Source: Siderastrea radians (lineage: Eukaryota > Cnidaria > Anthozoa > Scleractinia > Rhizangiidae). Taken from it: a DNA stretch of 64,000 nt. The notes under the pieces are model-generated. The model saw only the letters and a program-made list of their open reading frames with translations, made no database searches and was not told the DNA's origin. The stretch spans positions 16,849,201 to 16,913,200 of the forward strand of contig OZ024890.1 of assembly GCA_964017195.1 (NCBI GenBank), given 5' to 3'. The position numbers and the translations under genes are program-made. Positions 32,821 to 42,054 of the stretch are shown here, in pieces; the first letter of the stretch is position 1, and each line of letters begins with the position of its first letter.

Positions 32821-33370
32821 TGAAGTTTCGAGCTGGTTAGCCCTTCGTAAGAGCGAATCAAGGAATTGTGGGCTGCGCTTAGTTTAGATATGGACAACGG
32901 GGATATCACGTTATTGGTAGGAACAAGGCACCGTGAATAAAGAGAAATTAGTCGAATGAAAAACGTTCGTTGATACCGTAGAGATTAAGTGTGCCGATCC
33001 GAAAAATGAATAATTGTTTTAGATTTTACGGCTTTCCATGTTACTTTTCCGTGGCTAGAATTATCTGGGAGATTGAAGTGTCGGGCGACTATTTTGGATG
33101 CGTCCTTGTCATTTCTTTCGACGTCACGTGGGTGTTTGTGGAAACGGCCCCTAAGTCTCCTCCCTGTTTCGCCAATGCATATCTTTTGCATAAAGTGCAT
33201 GATGCAATAGATAACATTTGTGGAGGTGAATGTAAAGCGATCAGTGGTTTTAATCGATGGCTTGGGTCCTGCTATTTTGTTCCCATTGCGATTGAAACTC
33301 GACAATTGTCTGCCCCCGAATTTAATTATAATCTGACGATCAACCCGGCACTTTTAAATACGCGCGCAAA
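32740..33370 (-). mobile_element. Penelope-like element 3' fragment with GIY-YIG domain, copy 1
   Basis: The minus-strand frame 33305-32985 encodes the C-terminal endonuclease region of Penelope-like elements: NVIYC and ICIGETGRRLRGRF correspond to the GIY and YIG motifs, followed by HPRDVERNDKDASKIVARHF. The first motif is intact but the canonical YIG reads CIG. Further 3' (32985-32740) the minus strand continues with the SYEGL region and GCTCGAAAC sequence typical of the ends of these elements. Only the 3' part is present; 5' truncation is usual. A second copy lies at 34491-34534 plus 38491-38963. Confidence 0.7.
32826..32860 (-). ncRNA. Possible degenerate hammerhead-ribozyme remnant in the Penelope-like end
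   Basis: The minus strand reads CTTACGAAGGGCTAACCAGC then TCGAAACTTCAG. Penelope-like elements often carry hammerhead motifs with CTGANGA-type and CGAAAC core boxes in this place. Here the first core box is degraded (TTACGAA), so activity is unlikely. Confidence 0.3.
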
Positions 33371-33513
33371 CGATTCATCACTTCTCCCTGCGAAAATATT
33401 CGGAAATGTTCCAGAAATTTAGACTAATAAAAGCAAACAAACAAAAAGCAAGATATCACGACTCCAGTCATCTCCCAACGCGCCAGCATAAAGCTGCTTT
33501 ACTCACAACTCAC

Positions 33514-34137
33514 CCGTTTTGTAGCACTTTAATTTTCCCAGTGTGTGGTAACCTTGCTCGCTGCTACCGCCAGTATCTCCAAACCTGAGCTGTTTCACTG
33601 GAAGATGTATTTTGTCAGTGAGGAGACCGCTGTCTTCACGCCATACATTGTCCTTTCTATCACAGTTACAACCATCATTGGGGTTTGCACATGAGTTGGT
33701 CATCCCGCATGAGCACTTTCCACTGCCAGGTGATGCTCCACCCCAGTACCTCATCTTAGCTGAATCACGTGACACCCACCAACCGAGTGAATTTGAAAAG
33801 GTAAGCCACAAAAGCGAACTATGACACTCATACTTAATAAACTGTTCACAGTGTGAGGAGACTGTGGTGAGACCCGCCAGCTGAGATAGATTGGCTCCTG
33901 TGTAAATAATGTCACGTTTGTAACTACCTGCCCCTTCGTACCCATCCACCAATGTTCTGTTTTCACTGTCGTGACTGACAACTGTCACGCCAACTCCATT
34001 CTTGTCATTCATGTCACAGGTGACGTTAAACGGTGGCAAGCCTCCTTCACCATCAGGATCAATGACGTAATTCCCACTTTCCGCTGTAAGGTTCTGCTTC
34101 TTTAAATCGCTGCAAGACTTCACTATGGGCCATTTTT
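33514..34137 (-). CDS. Fibrinogen-like (CNTNAP-type) domain exon, module 3
   Basis: Exon of 624 bp, symmetric phase 1-1. The acceptor TCCTTTGAAACAG precedes 34137 and the donor GTGAGT starts at 33513. It encodes KWPIVKSCSDLKKQNLTAES, WWVSRDSAKMRYWGGASPG, CSCGMTNSC, CNCDRKDNVWREDSGLL, HLPV, DTG and LGKLKC. It differs from module 4 (39528-40151) at only about two residues in 200, so the two arose by a recent segmental duplication. Likely role: an extracellular adhesion or recognition module, inferred from the family. Confidence 0.8.
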
Positions 34138-34208
34138 CTGTTTCAAAGGACACGAAAACAAGACTTGACATGTTAGACTTGTCTAACTAGTAGCAGTTAC
34201 ACTTTGCA

Positions 34209-34400
34209 TTATATATATCTGCAGGTTGTTAAACAAAAACGAGCGGTCTCTGCCCCTAATAAAATAATATCGTCTGTGAACCGTTTCACATCCTCACTGT
34301 TAAGCGGTGGGATGCACTCTATTCCATAGGCGACATGTGAGAAAATATTGATGAATGTTCCAGAAAGTAAGGTTAATAAAAGAAAACAAACAAAACCCAA
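34209..34400 (-). pseudogene. Leader-exon-like sequence lacking an ATG, copy 1
   Basis: Encodes a hydrophobic stretch ending FSHVAYGIECIPPL, closely related to the leader exon at 30041, then an acidic segment. The frame opens after an in-frame TGA with codons up to TTG but no ATG; the base triplet aligned to the start of the 30041 exon is TTA. Either the start is supplied by another exon or this leader is dead. Repeated at 40223-40414. Confidence 0.45.
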
Positions 34401-34460
34401 TAAATATTGACCCTGAGAAGCCCCTCACGGGAGAGAGATCAATTAAGTTATTATTATTAT

Positions 34461-34493
34461 GATGAGATCATCATCATCATCATCATCATCATC
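34461..34493. repeat. ATC microsatellite at a duplication junction
   Basis: (ATC)n directly joined to AAGGAATTGTGG, which in copy 1 of the Penelope-like fragment follows GCGAATC at 32859. It therefore marks the breakpoint of the tandem duplication. Confidence 0.85.
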
Positions 34494-34534
34494 AAGGAAT
34501 TGTGGTCTGCGCTTAGTTTCGATATGGACAACGG
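34491..34534 (-). mobile_element. Penelope-like fragment, copy 2, left part
   Basis: 44 bp (ATCAAGGAATTGTGGTCTGC through GATATGGACAACGG) matching 32857-32900 with two differences. It is cut off at 34534 by the recombinase-carrying insertion and resumes at 38491. Confidence 0.85.
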
Positions 34535-34545
34535 CCATTTCTCAA

Positions 34546-34790
34546 GTATCATTGTTCCTTTTGGATAAAAGGCTAAAACCAAGCGTCAGTTTAACTGTCT
34601 TGTTTTATTGTCGACATATTTAGAGTAAGTACTGTTAGCCAAACTGAACTTCCGTCGTTCGTGTTGATTCGCAAAAAAACCGTCTGTACCAAGAACGTTT
34701 TTCGGTGAAATGTTCCTTTAAAGGAGGAACAATCTTAGAGAGGCCTTCTTTGTTCCTCTTCAAAATCAAGGAGAACTAAAAAGTCTCTTT
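34546..34790. repeat. GGAAC/GTTCC motif cluster, left side of the insertion
   Basis: GTTCC or GGAAC occurs at about 34551, 34714, 34724 and 34753 (TTGTTCCTTTT, ATGTTCCTTTA, GAGGAACAATC, TTGTTCCTCTT). The same word is much denser on the opposite side of the gene (37760-38330). Confidence 0.5.
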
Positions 34791-34800
34791 GATGTAAGGT

Positions 34801-35397
34801 ACTTCTAATGGTAAACACATATCCTCCGTATCCATCAAATCCAGGAAATCCGATCAATAAATATAAAATTGATTGATGTCTTACAGATGGAAAGGAGACA
34901 AAAAATGAACAAGTGAAGAAACGAAGAAAGAATGCGAAATGAATGAATGAATGAATGAATGAATGAACATTTCCGTAAAATCTAAAAGATCCAAAGAATC
35001 CAACCTATTTGTTGAAAAAGTATAGAGTATTAACTTCCAGTACTAAGTAGATGTCCTTTAATCTTTGTTAACAATATTTATTATTGACTGGATAGTATGG
35101 ATTTATTGGATTTCATGGACATATTTAAGGGTAAAAGAAGTTAAGCGTGAACTCTTTTTATTTTTGGGTGGATAGTATGGATTTATTGGATATCGTGGAC
35201 ATACATCCAGTGTCTCTTTTTTAAATGTAGGTTGGATAGTTTGGATTTCTTAGATATGTTGGAAAATCAAATACAAAAGTAAAAAAAAATTAATATAAAT
35301 AAATGAAACTATTAAATGATACTATATTATTATTTAATTTTATTTTTATTTTTATTTTATTTTATTTTATTTTATTTTCCTTTCTTTTTTTATTTAC

Positions 35398-35430
<33 letters not shown>

Positions 35431-35700
35431 GTTTATTATAATAATTTTTTATTATCCATGTATTCCACAAAATCCAATAAATCCACCCTTATTTTAAAAA
35501 GAAAGAAAGCGGGAGATAAGATCAATTCATCCTTTATTTAGGTAATAGTTCTTTTTCCAGTAAATCCTTTAAATCCAACATATCCACCCCTATTTAAAAA
35601 AGAAATGGAGGGAAAGCTAATGGTTGTTTATTCATTTATTCATTTTTCTAGACAATAGCTCGATGTCCAAGGAGTCCATCCACCCTTACTAAATAATGTT
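34801..35700. repeat. Inverted array of GGATTTATTGGAT-type motifs
   Basis: Direct copies at 35090-35122, 35170-35203 and 35233-35263 (GGATAGTATGGATTTATTGG, then ATGGACAT) face inverted copies at 35452-35489, 35559-35592 and 35662-35690 (AATCCAATAAATCCACCC). The A/T-rich centre at 35280-35440 carries (ATT)n. A further inverted copy is near 34815-34855. It could be a binding array or a large hairpin; no coding. Confidence 0.65.
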
Positions 35701-35858
35701 TTACTTAGACATCACTTGCAGATTCCCAAAATCTCTTTTTTTATTTAGGGTGGACTCGAAAGTTATATGGAGTTATTTCCATAGTTTCGTTCTTCTTCCA
35801 CTGCGTTAATCATCTACTACCTTCGTTATTAACTCCTTAATTAGTTACAAGTTGTCTT

Positions 35859-37553
35859 CTAACAATTATCGTACTTAATCTTTCGCAAGGCGCGGTTCAA
35901 GAGAGGGTTTGCCGTTCTGCCCTTTTGGAACTTGTATCTGGGAACCCTCAAAATGGCTGACCAATGGCCATACCCATGGCAATTTATGCCCGCGCGCAAA
36001 TACTTGTCTTCGTCTGCAGTAAATAAAAGGATTTTTCTTTTCGGTCCGTGACTAGAATTGCTTTCGACGGGCTGTTGTGGAACTTCGGTATCTTCGCACA
36101 AACTTTCGTGCGCTCGTTCTTGATCGGAAGAGGGGCTCGGGCTTTGGGAGAGCCGGAAACAAACTTCTTCTTCCAGTTGTGCCCCCATGTCGCCTTGACG
36201 TTTTCTGAGACACTCGTGGGCCCTTGTGGCAACCTCGCGAGACCTCTGTTTTTGGTAGTGTACCTTAGCCACCACGGAGCTGTGCTTTTGATCCTCGGAA
36301 ATCGCGTCCTGCTCCTTGTCGTTCAACTTGTCGTGGCTCGCAGTCTCGACAATTTGCCGATGGCAGGTCGGATGAATGTACTTGCCCGGAGCGTCGAACA
36401 CCATCTTGCTCATGAGTTGACCAATCCTACTGTGTTGATCCCCGTTTCTGTTCACAAGAACGTATTCGTAGTTTGGTTTCAAAAGGGGACGAATATGGAA
36501 AATGTAGCCATCCAAAACTTGCATGCTGGTTTTTGTCAAAAGTAGTGAATCGAAACCATAATTGGCCGTAGTTTTGAACTTCTTTTGGTCTATGAAACCG
36601 CCGTTGTTCTTGGCTGCTTTGACCATGTCAACGGTCAAATATTGATAGGTCATTGGCCAGGAACCCTTCACCTTTATGAATAAAAACACTGCCAAAAACT
36701 TGGTCGCAAACGACAAATCTGAAGGAGGCACCTCGCCTGGCTTTTCTTTGCAGATCTTGAGCACGCTTTCAAAACGCGGCAGGTTTTTCGAAACCACCTG
36801 TAATAGTTCGTCTAAAGTAGCCCAATGCCCCTTTGACTCTAAAGTGTCAATGTCTAGGTCGTTAGTCCATTGTAGCCTCATCCTTTTAGAAACCGTCTTG
36901 CGAGCCCTTTTCAAATAGACTTCAGTGGAATTCAGGCTGCTTAATACTGCATCTGGTGCACCATGTGTTTTACGAAAATCAATCAAGTCAGCAATAGAGT
37001 CCAAGTAGGCTAGGCGACCGGCATGACCCAAACCCCAATCGGTTTGCATTGCATCGACGAATCGAAATAGAAAGTTTGGTGAACTCAAACTGAAATCAAC
37101 CATGTTCCAATTTAACTCTTCCTCGTCATCTTCACAGCAGAACTTTAGATATTTGAAGCTCTTACGAACGACCTGCTGAGCCTGCCTGATACTTTTACAT
37201 CCACCACTTCCAATTAGCCAGCTTTGAAACAGCTTTCCAATAGTACTTGAAATGTCAAAGGATGGTAGCAATTTAGTAGAATGAATAGATGTCCCACCTT
37301 TTGGTTCGCCGTTGTCTGTATTGCCTGGGCTTAGACAGTCATCAGGCTTTGAATCAAAGTAATAAAACCAAGCGTGCTTGTTCTTAATGGGTCTTCTGCA
37401 ACCCCTTTGAGTTGAAAATGTATCATGATCACACGTTTGCACAGGGCAGTGGAAAAATCCATCACTTTCGTCCTCTTCCAAGTGAAGCCGTTTTGGCTTT
37501 GGGGATGCACCGGCTATCTTTGACCAGTCAATTTCCTTGATGTGTTTACTCAT
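35859..37553 (-). CDS. Zinc-finger / tyrosine-recombinase-like / Myb-SANT protein (Crypton-like)
   Basis: Intronless frame of about 564 codons from the ATG at 37553 (the frame extends 14 codons further upstream without a better start). Residues about 34-70 hold a degenerate C2H2-like finger (CPVQTC ... KNKH, with Pro where the first His is expected). A central helical region (about 90-290) follows. Residues about 290-450 resemble a Crypton-type tyrosine recombinase: MTYQYLTVDMV, FKTTANYGFDSLLL, the box HPTCHRQIVET with the His/Arg pair, and QKHSSVVAKVHY with His and Tyr nine residues apart, as in the GHSS...Y box. The position where a first catalytic Arg would be expected reads Trp (SWPMTYQ; CGG to TGG would explain it, an inference). 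The C-terminus (about 510-564) is a Myb/SANT domain: FTADEDKYLRAG, GYGHWSAIL, GRTAN. It lies alone inside the 34535-38490 insertion and is probably its integrase. The domain assignments should be tested by profile search. Confidence 0.65.
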   Translation of the reverse strand: MSKHIKEIDWSKIAGASPKPKRLHLEEDESDGFFHCPVQTCDHDTFSTQRGCRRPIKNKHAWFYYFDSKPDDCLSPGNTDNGEPKGGTSIHSTKLLPSFDISSTIGKLFQSWLIGSGGCKSIRQAQQVVRKSFKYLKFCCEDDEEELNWNMVDFSLSSPNFLFRFVDAMQTDWGLGHAGRLAYLDSIADLIDFRKTHGAPDAVLSSLNSTEVYLKRARKTVSKRMRLQWTNDLDIDTLESKGHWATLDELLQVVSKNLPRFESVLKICKEKPGEVPPSDLSFATKFLAVFLFIKVKGSWPMTYQYLTVDMVKAAKNNGGFIDQKKFKTTANYGFDSLLLTKTSMQVLDGYIFHIRPLLKPNYEYVLVNRNGDQHSRIGQLMSKMVFDAPGKYIHPTCHRQIVETASHDKLNDKEQDAISEDQKHSSVVAKVHYQKQRSREVATRAHECLRKRQGDMGAQLEEEVCFRLSQSPSPSSDQERAHESLCEDTEVPQQPVESNSSHGPKRKILLFTADEDKYLRAGINCHGYGHWSAILRVPRYKFQKGRTANPLLNRALRKIKYDNC

Positions 37554-38490
37554 TTGTAGCACAAAAACAAAACTATCAACTGTTGCTCGACACACGTCCT
37601 CTTTTTATCTGAAACACGCTTAAATAGTAGTGATGTTGATGCTGAAACATGTTTAGACATGCCTGTTACTCTTGGGAATGTCGAAAACAATAGCCATAGG
37701 GATGAAACACACCTTGCCCACGATTGCCTGGCCTTGCCCTTTGACATAATAACAAGGCATTCCTATTCAATGGATTAGGAACGATTTAAATACGCGTGTT
37801 CCTTAAACAAGGAACGCAGTTTTCTCATTCATGTCCGACTCCTACAATGCTTAATTAGGAACACCTTGCTCTGGTTATTTAAGGGGACCGAAGTGTTTTT
37901 CGTATCGTTAATCAGGAACAAAATGGACCATTCTTCACCTTTTTTAGAAAAGGAACAAAGGGGTCCCAAATTTTGCACAGAGGGAACTCCAAACAGAACA
38001 CTTTGTTCCTTTAATTGCACAACAGAGTGGTTCCTTTATTACCAAAGCGAAATTCAGATAGGAACTTTCATTCCTCTACAATACAGAGGGAACGAACTAT
38101 TTAAAAAAAGAACAACGTAAATAGGTCTTTTTTGTTCCGATAATGTGTTTAAAGGAATAGTTATGTTCTTCTTTGCTACCCAAAGGAAGTTTTTGTTCCG
38201 GATAGCAAAATGTAGGGCCCATTTGCGATCCGTAAAGGGAAAATTAGTCCTGTTTGAGAAGGAACAACTAGTTCCTAAGTTTGCAAGAGGACCAGGCGCA
38301 AGGAAAGTCGGGGAACTAGTTAATTTCAGTAAAATGGTTTTGTTACCCTATTACTAGAAAAGAAAGCCCTAATAACCCTCACATAAGCACTGATGCTTAG
38401 TAAAGAAACCAGCAACAATTTTTTTTAACTGAAGAAAACATGTATTAATGAAGAAAACAGGTTATCGTTAGTTTTGTGAAATACTGGTGG
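37554..38490. repeat. GGAAC-rich upstream flank of the recombinase gene
   Basis: Between 37760 and 38330 about sixteen GGAAC or GTTCC words occur on both strands (for example AGGAACAAAATGG, AAAAGGAACAAAGG, TTGTTCCTTT, AGGAACTTTC, GGGAACGAAC). No coding frame is supported. The region would hold the promoter of the minus-strand gene and the right end of the insertion. Dense word repetition suggests subterminal binding sites, which is inference. Confidence 0.5.
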
Positions 38491-38963
38491 GGATATCACG
38501 TTATTGGTAGGAACAAGGCACCGTGAATAAAGAGAAATTAGTCGAATGAAAAGCGTTTGTTGATACCGTAGGGATTAAGTGTGCCGATCCGAAAAATGAA
38601 TAATTGTTCTAGAACTTTACGGCTTTCCATGTTACTTTTCCTTGGCTAGATTGATCTGGGAGATTGAAGTGTCGGGCGACTATTTTGGATGCGTCTTTGT
38701 CATTTCTTTCGACGTCACGTGGGTGTTTGTGGAAACGGCCCCTAAGTCTCCTCCCTGTTTCGCCAATGCATATCTTTTGCATAAAATGCGTGATGCAATA
38801 GATAACATTTGTGGAGGTGAATGTAAAGCGATCAGTGGTTTTAATCGATGGCTTGGGTCCTGCTATTTTGTTCCCATTGCGATTGAAACTCGACAATTGT
38901 CTGCCCCCGAATTTAATTATAATCTGACGATCAACCCGGCACTCTTAAATACGCGCGCAGACG
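38491..38963 (-). mobile_element. Penelope-like fragment with GIY-YIG domain, copy 2, right part
   Basis: Nearly identical to 32901-33372. The minus-strand frame 38896-38609 repeats the GIY-YIG motifs (NVIYC, ICIGETGRRLRGRF) with a few substitutions. Its other end is at 34491-34534. Confidence 0.75.
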
Positions 38964-39410
38964 ATGCAACACTCACGTTACGTTGGCCTGGAGCTGGAAA
39001 AATTGCAGTGGATTCCAATTTCTGCGAAATTAAACGGTTTTTGGTGTGACTCGTCCAGGATCCCTGCCAGATCGTTATGACCAGCCTTGACTTCGTCTTA
39101 TGAAGGGAGTTACAGTGGTTACGCAATGAAGCCTAAAATCCACTAAAACGATGAATACACAGCAAAACACAAAGGAATACATCAAAGGTAAGAATTTTTA
39201 TTCATTGTATTGAACAAAAGTTCAAATTTATCGTTATTTAGCGTTCGCAAACCTAAGTATTTTAATTCTCAGACAACGTCTCTTTTAACGGTCGCCTGTA
39301 ACACAATACCGGCTCGCTCAAACGTCACGTTCCGCCTCACCGAAGGTAAGAATGTAAATTACATTACACCTCGTAACGTGAGTTTGGGCTGCCTGTGCTC
39401 CCTGTGAAAA
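38964..39410. other. Segment present in duplication copy 2 only
   Basis: About 425 bp lying between PLE and fibrinogen exon in copy 2 but missing at 33373-33395 in copy 1. No coding or repeat identity recognised. Either an insertion in copy 2 or a deletion in copy 1. Confidence 0.6.
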
Positions 39411-39527
39411 TATTGGGAAATGTTCCAGAAATTTAGACTACTAAAAGCAAACAAACAAAAAGCAAGATATCACGACTCCAGTCATCTCCCAACGCGCCAG
39501 CATAAAGCTGCTTTACTCAAAACTCAC

Positions 39528-40151
39528 CCGTTTTGTAGCACTTTAATTTTCCCAGTGTGTGGTAACCTTGCTCGCTGCTACCGCCAGTATCTCCAAACCT
39601 GAGCTGTTTCACTGGAAGATGTATTTTGTCAGTGAGGAGACCGCTGTCTTCACGCCATACATTGTCCTTTCTATCACAGTTACAACCATCATTGGGGTTT
39701 GCACATGAGTTGGTCATCCCGCATGAGCACTTTCCACTGCCAGGTGATGCTCCACCCCAGTACCTCATCTTAGCTGAATCACGTGACACCCACCAACCGA
39801 GTGAATTTGAAAAGGTAAGCCACAAAAGCGAACTATGACACTCATACTTAATAAACTGTTCACAGTGTGAGGAGACTGTGGTGAGACCCGCCAGCTGAGA
39901 TAGATTGGCTCCTGTGTAAATAATGTCACGTTTGTAACTACCTGCCCCTTCGTACCCATCCACCAATGTTCTGTTTTCACTGTCGTGACTGACAACTGTC
40001 ACGCCAACTCCATTCTTGTCATTCATGTCACAGGTGACGTTAAACGGTGGCAAGCCTCCTTCACCATCAGGATCAATGACGTAATTCCCACTTTCCACTG
40101 TAAGGTTCTGCTTCTTTAAATCGCTGCAAGACTTCACTATGGGCCATTTTT
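39528..40151 (-). CDS. Fibrinogen-like (CNTNAP-type) domain exon, module 4
   Basis: Duplicate of module 3 at an offset of 6,014 bp with the same acceptor, donor (GTGAGT) and phase 1-1. The visible changes are Ala to Val in the LTAESGN segment and a substitution beyond the donor. All conserved Cys, Trp and Asp positions of the domain are kept (YWGGASPG, CSCG, CNC, DSGLL, DTG). The reading frame is still open after the duplication. Confidence 0.8.
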
Positions 40152-40222
40152 CTGTTTCAAAGGACACGAAAACAAGACTTGACATGTTAGACTTGTCTAA
40201 CTAGTAGCAGTTACACTTTGCA

Positions 40223-40414
40223 TTATATATATCTGCAGGTTGTTAAACAAAAACGAGCGGTCTCTGCCCCTAATAAAATAATATCGTCTGTGAACCGTTT
40301 CACATCCTCACTGTTAAGCGGTGGGATGCACTCTATTCCATAGGCGACATGTGAGAAAATATTGATGAATGTTCCAGAAAGTAAGGTTAATAAAAGAAAA
40401 CAAACAAAACCCAA
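40223..40414 (-). pseudogene. Leader-exon-like sequence lacking an ATG, copy 2
   Basis: Same sequence as 34209-34400, including the missing ATG, and so duplicated together with module 4. Encodes FSHVAYGIECIPPL after a hydrophobic stretch. Confidence 0.45.
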
Positions 40415-40460
40415 TAAATATTGACCCTGAGAAGCCCCTCACGGGAGAGAGATCAATTAA

Positions 40461-40541
40461 GTTATTATTATTATTATGATGATGAGGTCATCATCATCAT
40501 CCTCATCATCATCTTCTTCTTCTTCTTCTTCTTCTTCTTCA
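40461..40541. repeat. Compound microsatellite ATT / ATC / CTT
   Basis: (ATT)n, (ATC)n and (TTC)n in succession. Homologous in position to the ATC tract at 34461 but with an additional CTT expansion. Confidence 0.85.
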
Positions 40542-40611
40542 TTTTTGTTAAATATCACGACTTCAGTCAACTCGCAACACGCCAATGCAAAATTGTTTAC
40601 TCACAACTCAC

Positions 40612-41226
40612 CCATTCCATAGCATTTCAACTTTCCCAGTGTGTGGTAACCTTTCTCGCTGCTATCGCCAGTATCCCCAAACCTGAGCTGTTTGACTGGA
40701 AGATGTGATTTGTAAGTGAGAAGTCCGCTGTCTTCACGCCACACATGGTCATTCTTATCACAGTTACAACCCCGACTGGGGCCAGCACATGAGCTGGTCA
40801 TCCCGCATGCGCACTTACCACTGCCAGGTGATGCTCCACCCCAGTACCTCATCTTAGCTGAATCACGTGACACCCACCACGCGTCTGGTTTTGAACAGAA
40901 AAGCCACAAAACCGAACCATGACACTCATATTTGATAAACTGCTCGCAGTGTGAGGAGACTGTGGTGAGACTCGCCAGCTGAGATAGACTCGCTCCTGTG
41001 TAGATAATGTCACGTTTGTAACTACCTGCCTCTTCGTACCCATCCACCAATGCTCTGTTTTCACTGTCGTGACTGATGATTGTCACGCCAACTCCATTCT
41101 TGTCATTCATGTCACAAGTGACGTTAAACGGTGGCAAGCCTTCTTCACCATCTGGATCAATGACGTAATTCCCACTCTCTGCTGCAGGGTTGAACGTCTT
41201 AAGATCACTACAGGACTTTGCGAACG
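40612..41226 (-). CDS. Fibrinogen-like (CNTNAP-type) domain exon, module 5
   Basis: 615-bp exon, phase 1-1. The acceptor TTTTCTTCACAG lies directly before 41226 and the donor GTGAGT starts at 40611. It encodes AKSCSDLKTFNPAAESGNYV, WWVSRDSAKMRYWGGASPG, CACGMTSSC, CNCDKNDHVWREDSGLL, HLPV, DTG and LGKLKC. The first 15 residues differ from the other modules, so it is an older member of the cluster. No leader exon recognised between it and the BEL element at 41730, so the 5' end of its gene may have been displaced or lies elsewhere. Confidence 0.75.
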
Positions 41227-41724
41227 CTGTGAAGAAAATTTACAAAATTGCCTAATTACTTTACTTTTATTTGCATGACACACGGGATGGAGGGGTGAAA
41301 TTCCCATTGGTTGTTATTGGATTGAGCGGCCAATAGTCATAGCAAAGGTGACGTCACCAGCAGCCGAGAAAGGGAAAGTTCAAATGGATGACAAACAATG
41401 ACAGTTTCTTCTTGGATCACCAGTTAAAGAATTTAAAGCAAAACAATGAAAATACCAAAGATACCGGTAACCTATTAAGATAATAGCTGCAAATACAATA
41501 TCTTTCAACAAACAAATATTTAAACGCACGAGCGAAAGACACAAAAATTTAAGATCGATAAAATGAAAACGCAATTCAATAGGGAAAGCTTGCTCCCCTC
41601 TCATAAATGACAACTAGAGACTGCAGCAATCTGTAACATCGGAGAGGAAAGCAACATTCAAAAACGATTTAAAACTTGCCAATGGCAATTAAAAATGTCA
41701 TTTTTCCTGACTGACGGTGTGACA
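41227..41724. other. Intergenic between fibrinogen cluster and BEL element
   Basis: No gene. The palindrome GGTGACGTCACC, containing a full CRE (TGACGTCA), is at 41347-41358, about 120 bp upstream of the minus-strand module 5. It could be regulatory if transcription starts nearby. Confidence 0.35.
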
Positions 41725-41729
41725 CCCGC

Positions 41730-41984
41730 TGTTAAATTCGTCGTAAACACCCCAGGGTGGACAGTTTCGCAATCTGTGTAACGAGATACATGTACTTGTT
41801 TTGTTTGTACAGTTATAAGTATTTGACACATGAACCTTGTGATAAGTGGTATGTACAATAGACTTTGAGCAGTCCATTTTCGAAGCGAGACGTGCGAGAT
41901 CGAGATATACGAAGTTACGAGACGAAATTGTGTATATATATATAAACGAGTCAATTCAATTACAAAAGGTCGCAGTTAATGACA
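41730..41984 (+). repeat. BEL/Pao 5' LTR
   Basis: 255 bp, TGTTAAATTC to CGCAGTTAATGACA. Followed at 41985 by TGGCGGCCAACGTGGGG, which would be the primer-binding site because it starts TGG, the complement of a tRNA CCA end. Confidence 0.88.
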
Positions 41985-42054
41985 TGGCGGCCAACGTGGG
42001 GCAAGGACCAGTGGCCCCAAGGTAAAAGACGTTCGAAATAAGGCGATCAAGACG

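Larger units (their letters stand above)
34535..38490 (-). mobile_element. 3,956-bp insertion carrying a tyrosine-recombinase/Myb gene
   Basis: Copy 1 of the host sequence reads GACAACGG|GGATATCACG across 32900/32901. In copy 2 the same two halves are at 34534 and 38491, so everything between is an insertion with exact limits (within a two-base GG ambiguity). It holds one intronless minus-strand gene (35859-37553), GGAAC-rich flanks on both sides (34546-34760, 37760-38330) and an inverted array of GGATTTATTGGAT motifs (34800-35700). The ends read CCATTTCTCAAG (left) and, on the other strand, CCACCAGTATTTCACAA (right); only weak terminal similarity. No target duplication beyond GG is evident. 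This is compatible with recombinase-mediated (Crypton-like) integration, but the mechanism is inferred. Confidence 0.8.

Noticed and set aside
32991..33422. 143-codon plus-strand frame opposite the GIY-YIG fragment
   Set aside because: Antisense shadow of the Penelope-like domain; no domain of its own.
36048..36545. 165-codon plus-strand frame inside the recombinase gene
   Set aside because: It is antisense to the 564-residue minus-strand protein, which has clear domain motifs; the plus frame has none.
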